Shown one piece after another: positions 59,715-64,000 of a DNA stretch of 64,000 nt. Source of the DNA: JBAOHV01 sp963714875 (GTDB taxonomy: Bacteria > Actinomycetota > Acidimicrobiia > Acidimicrobiales > Microtrichaceae); assembly GCA_963714875.1 (NCBI GenBank), contig CAVQQI010000014.1:62001-126000 (forward strand). Reading direction: 5' to 3'. The translations under genes and the position numbers were made by a program. The notes below the pieces were generated by a model that saw nothing but the letters and a program-made list of their open reading frames with translations, was not told where the DNA came from and searched no databases. Positions within the stretch are counted from its first letter, which is position 1. Each line of letters starts with the position of its first letter.

Positions 59715-61347
59715 CAGAACTGGAAGTAGATGAACGGCGCGACCCCCTGGGGGCCGAGCAGGTTGATGATGACCAGCCACACACCGATGCCCACCGCCAG
59801 CACCATCGGCGGCATCCGCGAGACGCGGTACTCCATCGCGTCACCGAGGCGGCGGGGCACGAACTGCCCCACCATGCCGACCACGATGGCCAGCAGCACG
59901 GTCCATGTCACCAGGGTGCCGATCCCCCAGTTGGTCAGCAGCCCGGTCAGGTAGCTGATGGCGGTGCCCAGATCGGGAGCCCGGAAGAAGATCCAACCGA
60001 CGACCACGAAGTGGAACACCCACAGACGTGCCAGCCACGGGTTCAGCGTCCGGCGTTCCACCTCGGCGGGTTGGGCCATGACGATCGTGGCGTCGTCCGG
60101 TCGGTACGGGACGACGCCCCGCTCGTCGCCGGCGGCGTCTCGCCCCGCCAGAGCCCCCGGGAGGAGGGGTGCCGGCCAGACCGAGCCGTTCCTTCCACCC
60201 GGGCCGCGCACCCGAGGGTGGGCGTCGCGGCGCCGCGCTGCTCGGGCGGAAGGCTCGCAACCGCGCCCAGGTCGACGTAGGCCGGCTGCTGCTCGCGCAT
60301 CGCGTGGCGGCGCTCGAGCGCCAACCCGCAGCCGTGGAACGCACCCCAGATCACGAAGTTCCAGCTCGCGCCGTGCCACAGCCCGCCCAACAACATCGTC
60401 AGGAACAGGTTGCGGTACTCGGCCCTGGGCCCACCCCGGTTCCCTCCCAGCGGGATGTACAGGTAGTCCCGCAGCCACCGCGACAGCGTCATGTGCCAGC
60501 GACGCCAGAACTCCTGGATCGAGCGCGACGAGTACGGCTGGTCGAAGTTGTCGGGGAACTTGATGCCCATCAGCAACGCGATGCCGATCGCGATGTCGGT
60601 GTAGCCCGAGAAGTCCGCGTAGATCTGCACCGCGTAGGCCCACGCTCCCACCAGCAGTTCCCAGTTGGTGTGCTGGGACGGCGCGACGAACACGGGGTCG
60701 ACGATCGCGGTCGCCAGGTAGTTCGCGATCACGACCTTCTTGAACAGTCCCCGACAGATGAGTCGTGCGGCACGGGTGGCGTCGACGGCGTCGGGGTTGC
60801 GGCGCCGACGCAGCTGGGGCTGGAACTCCGACACGCGCACGATCGGCCCGGCCACCAGATGGGGGAAGAACGACAGGTACACCGCGAAGTCCAGGAACGG
60901 CACCGGCTCCTGTTCGTCGCGGAAGACGTCGATGACGTAGCTGATCGCGCAGAACGTGAAGAACGAGATGCCGACGGGCAACAGGACCTTGATCAACAGC
61001 GCCGTCGGTGCCAGACCGAGCGGCTGGAGCAGGGCCAGCACGGAGTCGACGAAGAACCCGTAGTACTTGAAGAACCCCAGCAGCGCGAGGTTGCCCGCGA
61101 CGCCGAAGAGCATCCAGGCCTTGCGGGCCCGCTCGGCATCGGACCGACCCACCGCAGCAGCGACCAGCCAGTTGAACACCGTCGAACCGGCGAGCAGGAA
61201 GCAGAACCGCCAGTCGGCCCAGCCGTAGAACACGAAGCTGGCGGCCAGCACGAACAGCTTCCACTGCACGGGGCGGTCGTTCAGCTTCCAGCTCACCCCG
61301 ACCACGACGACGAAGAACAGCGCGAACGTCATCGTCGGGAAGAGCAC
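59714..61347 (-). CDS. MBOAT family O-acyltransferase (AlgI-like), one apparent -1 frameshift
   Basis: Polytopic membrane O-acyltransferase. The N-terminus FPTMTFALFFVVVVGVSWKL, the central DFSGYTDIAIGIALLMGI and the active-site His in LLGGLWHGASWNFVIWG are clear. The last 190 residues (starting RGPGGRNGSVWPAPLLPGAL and ending LGPQGVAPFIYFQF) are in another frame; the break lies near 60205-60245 and needs one base added, a deletion unlike most others here. Restored length about 545 residues. GTG 61347 with GGAGG eight bases upstream. First gene of the MBOAT-SGNH-hydrolase operon. Confidence 0.82.
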
Positions 61348-61774
61348 GCCGGTGGCCTCCTTCGGGGCGGGCGGGGCTGCGGCGACGCAGCGTAGTGGCG
61401 GCCGATCTCCCGACCGGTGACACCGTTGCGGCGTGGTCGCGACGGTGTGGCTAATGTCACCCCATCGGAGGTGGAGGTCAGCCGGCGAACCGGGGGGTGA
61501 CCCGGCCCGACCTTCCCCACCGATGAGCACGGTGGCATCCGGGGGGAGGCTCAGTGGGCGAGTTCGTCGGCGTTCGACCGTCGCGGTCACGACGACCGCG
61601 ACGTCGGGGCATCGGGCGCAACGCTGGCTCGATGCACCGGGCCCGCTGACCGGTGCATGACGCTCAACACCCCGCACCCGCTGCCGATGTGAACAGGTGA
61701 CCGGGACGAGCCAGCTCGCGTGTGCGCAAGGATGCAACTCCCGGCACCACGGACCACGACGACAGGGGCAGCAG
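61348..61774. other. 427-base gene-free region with three hairpins
   Basis: No convincing gene. It holds three inverted repeats: 61419-61447 (11-base arms, one G-T pair, loop of 7), 61580-61602 (GTCGCGGTC/GACCGCGAC, loop of 5) and 61632-61658 (ATGCACCGG/CCGGTGCAT, loop of 9). It separates the leftward MBOAT operon from the rightward VOC gene and may hold both promoters, a terminator-like leader or a small RNA. Confidence 0.5.
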
Positions 61775-62203
61775 ATGAGTGACGAGACCACCACCGGCAC
61801 CGGAACGGGAGCGATCGGCTGGATGCGCTCGGTGGTGATCGATGCCCACGACCCACGGCGGCTCGCCGATTTCTGGTGCGCAGCGCTCGACGTGGAGATC
61901 GTCGAGGAGGAGTCGGACTGGGTCCAGCTCTCACCCGACCCCGGTGGCACCTTCATGGCGTTCCAGCCGACCGACGCGGCCCGTCCGACGTCGATGGTCG
62001 CCCGACCCGACATCGAGGTCACCGACATCGACCGGGCGCGGGACCGTGCGATCGAGCTCGGAGCCAGCTACGTCCGGACCATCCAGGAGATGAAGGGCGA
62101 CCACCACTACGTGATGGCCGACCCGGAGGGCAACGAGTTCTGCCTCGTGCAGCCGCTGCCGCCCGAGCTGGCACGTGAGCGCTGGGGCGACCGGCGCCGA
62201 TGA
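61775..62203 (+). CDS. VOC (glyoxalase/bleomycin resistance) superfamily protein
   Basis: Two beta-alpha-beta-beta-beta modules in 142 residues, with RSVVIDAHDPRRLADFWCAA, FQPTDAARPTSMVARPDIEV and YVMADPEGNEFCLVQPLPPE. The last segment has the metal-ligand Glu position of the fold. Enzyme activity is unproven; the family includes dioxygenases, epimerases and binding proteins. ATG 61775 with AGGGG about nine bases upstream. It is coupled to the next gene by ATGA. Confidence 0.8.
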   Translation: MSDETTTGTGTGAIGWMRSVVIDAHDPRRLADFWCAALDVEIVEEESDWVQLSPDPGGTFMAFQPTDAARPTSMVARPDIEVTDIDRARDRAIELGASYVRTIQEMKGDHHYVMADPEGNEFCLVQPLPPELARERWGDRRR

Positions 62204-63261
62204 GCCGATTCGTCATCCCGTCCGGACCGTCCGGACCTGCGGTGATCGGCGGAGCACTCGGAGCGCTCGCGCTGCCGGGGGAATCGCTCGCACCGGTGCA
62301 GGCGGCGGTCCTCGACGCGGTGATCGCCCGGTTCGGTCCGTCGGACGCACCCAGGGTCGGCCAGATCGAACCGTGGACCGCTGCGCAGGTGGCGGCGGTC
62401 GTCACCGATCCCGACGAGCTGACGCTGCTCGCGCACCTGGTGGTCGCGCTGGAGCTGATGGTCCACCCGCTGCCGCCCGAGCTCGAGACCCACGTCGAGC
62501 ACTACCTGCGCGACGTGGGCGTGGCCTCGCCCTACGTCTCGATCACCCGTGACACCGCCCGGCACCACATCCGTCGGCTGCACGCCGACCTGGTCCGGAA
62601 CTCGTGGTACACCGAACAGACGATCCACGGCATCTTCTCCGGGCACCTCGGCGAGCTGGTGCGCTCCAAGCTCGCCTACTACGCGGTCGGCAACGACCAG
62701 ACGATCGCCCGACGGTGGCGTGCCCTCGAGGACTGCCCGGACGGATCGTGGGGACACGGCGTCGCCGAGTTCTACCGCGTGCACCACTTCCCGTACCCCG
62801 GCGAGCACCACGGCATCTACGAGGTCGGCGCCCTGCACGACTGGGTGCACGTCCTGGCGGACTACTCCACCGATGCCGAGGGAGAGATCGACGTCTTCGC
62901 GTTCATCGCCGGCACCATGGCCGACCCACGGGGCTTCGTGCAGTTCATCTTCACCTTGGCGCTGTTCCAGAACGCCTCTGTCGACACCGTCGGCGGCATC
63001 CCGATCCCGATCGCCCGGGCCGACACCCTCGACGAGGCCGGCGCCGCGGATCGGCTCGTCGAGTCGTTGTGGCGTGCATCGAAGTGCACCGCTGACGTCA
63101 TGGGCGGCGTCGACCACTTCGCGCTGGCCGACGCGCCGCTCGACGAGCTCAGGGACCGGTGGCGGATTCCGCCCCGGACCACGCCGGGTCCCGGAGCACT
63201 CGACCCGGGCGCTCGCCGATCGGTGCGTGTCGACCTGACGGGTCATCACCAGTCGCGCTGA
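62200..63261 (+). CDS. COQ4-like protein with HDxxH-x11-E motif
   Basis: 353 residues. The segment ALHDWVHVLADYSTDAEGEI (from about residue 211) fits HDxxH-x11-E exactly (His213, Asp214, His217, Glu229), the metal-site signature of COQ4 proteins, which act in ubiquinone-type biosynthesis. The rest is predicted all-helical. ATG 62200 overlaps the VOC stop (ATGA). Actinobacteria use menaquinone, so a quinone role is not obvious; it may modify another lipid or act as a scaffold. Alternative: an unrelated helical metalloprotein. Assignment rests on the motif and overall helical pattern. Confidence 0.55.
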   Translation: MSRFVIPSGPSGPAVIGGALGALALPGESLAPVQAAVLDAVIARFGPSDAPRVGQIEPWTAAQVAAVVTDPDELTLLAHLVVALELMVHPLPPELETHVEHYLRDVGVASPYVSITRDTARHHIRRLHADLVRNSWYTEQTIHGIFSGHLGELVRSKLAYYAVGNDQTIARRWRALEDCPDGSWGHGVAEFYRVHHFPYPGEHHGIYEVGALHDWVHVLADYSTDAEGEIDVFAFIAGTMADPRGFVQFIFTLALFQNASVDTVGGIPIPIARADTLDEAGAADRLVESLWRASKCTADVMGGVDHFALADAPLDELRDRWRIPPRTTPGPGALDPGARRSVRVDLTGHHQSR

Positions 63262-63315
63262 GCCACGCGGCCGTGCCCCGACCGGTGCACGAACCGTGCG
63301 ACCCCCACCCCGAGC

Positions 63316-64000
63316 TCACGGCGTGGCGACCGCCGCCTGCTGTGACGCACCCCGCGGCGCCGCCCGCAACGCGACCGCTGCGCCGAGCAACGACACCGCG
63401 GCGATCACCCAGGCCGCACCCGCGATGCCGGCGGTGAAGTCCGCAGCGGCGGAGGTGCTGCTGGAGCTCGTGCTGTCGGGGGAAGCGGTGGCGAGCGTGG
63501 CGACCGCGACGCCCGCAGCGACACCGACGTTGCGCAGCGCGGTCAGCAACCCCGACGCAACACCTGCGTCCTCGTCGGGCACCGCTGCCATCGCCGCGGT
63601 CGTCGAGACGTTGTAGGCCAGCCCCTGCCCCACCCCCGACAACGCCATGGCGATCAGCACGACCCAGATCCCGCTGGTGGCACCGAGCGTCGTCAACAGG
63701 ACGAACGACAGCGAGACCAGCACCATGCCCGCGGCCATCGGCAGGCGTGAGCCGCCCAGCCGCACGACCCGCCCGGTGAGCGCGCCCATGATCGCGAAGG
63801 GCACCGAGTAGGCCAGGAAGACCACGCCGGTCCACGCGGCCGACAGGCCACGCACGTCCTGGAGCCAGAAGGTCAGCACGATGTTGATCGCGCCGAAGCC
63901 CCAGTTGGCGAGGAATGCCACTGCGACCGGCGGTCGGTAGGCACGCGCACGTCGGATGGCGGCGTCGATCAACGGGTGCGGCGCCCGCCGCTGTTGCACG
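63316..64000 (-). CDS. MFS transporter, C-terminal half (5-prime end beyond the window edge)
   Basis: About 228 residues with six or seven membrane helices, of the DHA2 (14-helix) type. Signature segments: VVFLAYSVPFAIMGALTGRV, ALSGVGQGLAYNVSTTAAMA, and EDAGVASGLLTALRNVGVAA, the family motif at the end of the second half. The frame stays open to the right edge, so the start and N-terminal helices are missing. Likely a drug or metabolite efflux pump; substrate unknown. It converges on the COQ4-like gene. Confidence 0.8.
   Translation of the reverse strand, partial: VQQRRAPHPLIDAAIRRARAYRPPVAVAFLANWGFGAINIVLTFWLQDVRGLSAAWTGVVFLAYSVPFAIMGALTGRVVRLGGSRLPMAAGMVLVSLSFVLLTTLGATSGIWVVLIAMALSGVGQGLAYNVSTTAAMAAVPDEDAGVASGLLTALRNVGVAAGVAVATLATASPDSTSSSSTSAAADFTAGIAGAAWVIAAVSLLGAAVALRAAPRGASQQAAVATP

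Noticed and set aside
63235..63249. CTGACGGGTCATCAC resembling the CTGAC operator
   Set aside because: The right arm is broken and it lies inside the end of the COQ4-like coding sequence, not before a gene.

Overview
The window is a high-GC (about 70 percent by eye), gene-dense stretch of an actinobacterial chromosome. GTG and TTG starts are frequent, genes overlap by ATGA or GTGA, and several starts look leaderless, with a TANNNT box 6 to 9 bases upstream. Three LLM-class (probably F420-dependent) oxidoreductases, many CoA-dependent catabolic enzymes, an ethylmalonyl-CoA mutase and a divergent cytochrome bd pair suggest the class Acidimicrobiia (Ilumatobacter/Iamia/Microthrix-like). That placement is inference: no rRNA or marker phylogeny is available here. 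There is no tRNA, rRNA, CRISPR array, insertion sequence or phage gene that I can support.

Layout. 1-2.6 kb: aquaporin and Trk/Ktr potassium uptake. 2.6-11.3 kb: alcohol dehydrogenase, cyclase, a lid-less AMP ligase, an esterase, YceH, a hidden zinc ribbon, and an aldehyde dehydrogenase-amidohydrolase operon. Two promoters here carry KstR-like boxes. 11.4-18.8 kb: cell-surface acyltransferase, SDR/EthD pair, a cyclic-nucleotide sensor, cytochrome bd oxidase and YccF. 18.8-21.6 kb: larE-larB-larC for the nickel-pincer nucleotide. 21.7-28 kb: AlkC-type glycosylase, SOUL protein, MeaB and ethylmalonyl-CoA mutase, and a beta-propeller lipoprotein. 28-30 kb: an AbiE-like type IV toxin-antitoxin pair with repeated operator sequence. 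30-36.5 kb: a heavily frameshifted acyltransferase, two LLM oxidoreductases, a GT-C membrane transferase and a degenerate GGDEF protein. 36.5-53 kb: the main catabolic island, with a thiolase, a fused HMG-CoA-synthase-like/DUF35 protein, a TetR regulator, three CaiB/BaiF proteins, two acyl-CoA dehydrogenases, a two-gene MaoC hydratase, a FadD3-like CoA ligase, an LLM oxidoreductase and SDRs. 53-64 kb: a three-cupredoxin copper oxidase, a second AMP ligase, prepilin peptidase, an MBOAT-SGNH-serine hydrolase operon, VOC and COQ4-like proteins, and a partial MFS transporter.

The most interesting signal is regulatory. A palindrome CTGAC-N5-GTCAG occurs six times, always just upstream of catabolic operons, and once in the divergent promoter of a TetR gene. 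At the amidohydrolase promoter it lies next to a KstR-like box (TnnAACnnGTTnnA). The controlled genes form a plausible steroid- or terpenoid-type side-chain/ring degradation pathway: activation by the FadD3-like ligase, CoA transfer or racemisation by CaiB, dehydrogenation by a heteromeric acyl-CoA dehydrogenase, hydration by split MaoC, and thiolase/DUF35 cleavage. The substrate cannot be deduced from sequence.

Caution on quality. Eleven genes carry apparent single-base indels, mostly +1 insertions and some in homopolymers, while motifs on both sides are intact. Sequencing or assembly error is the simplest explanation. For those genes I give the span of the whole reading and the approximate break point.
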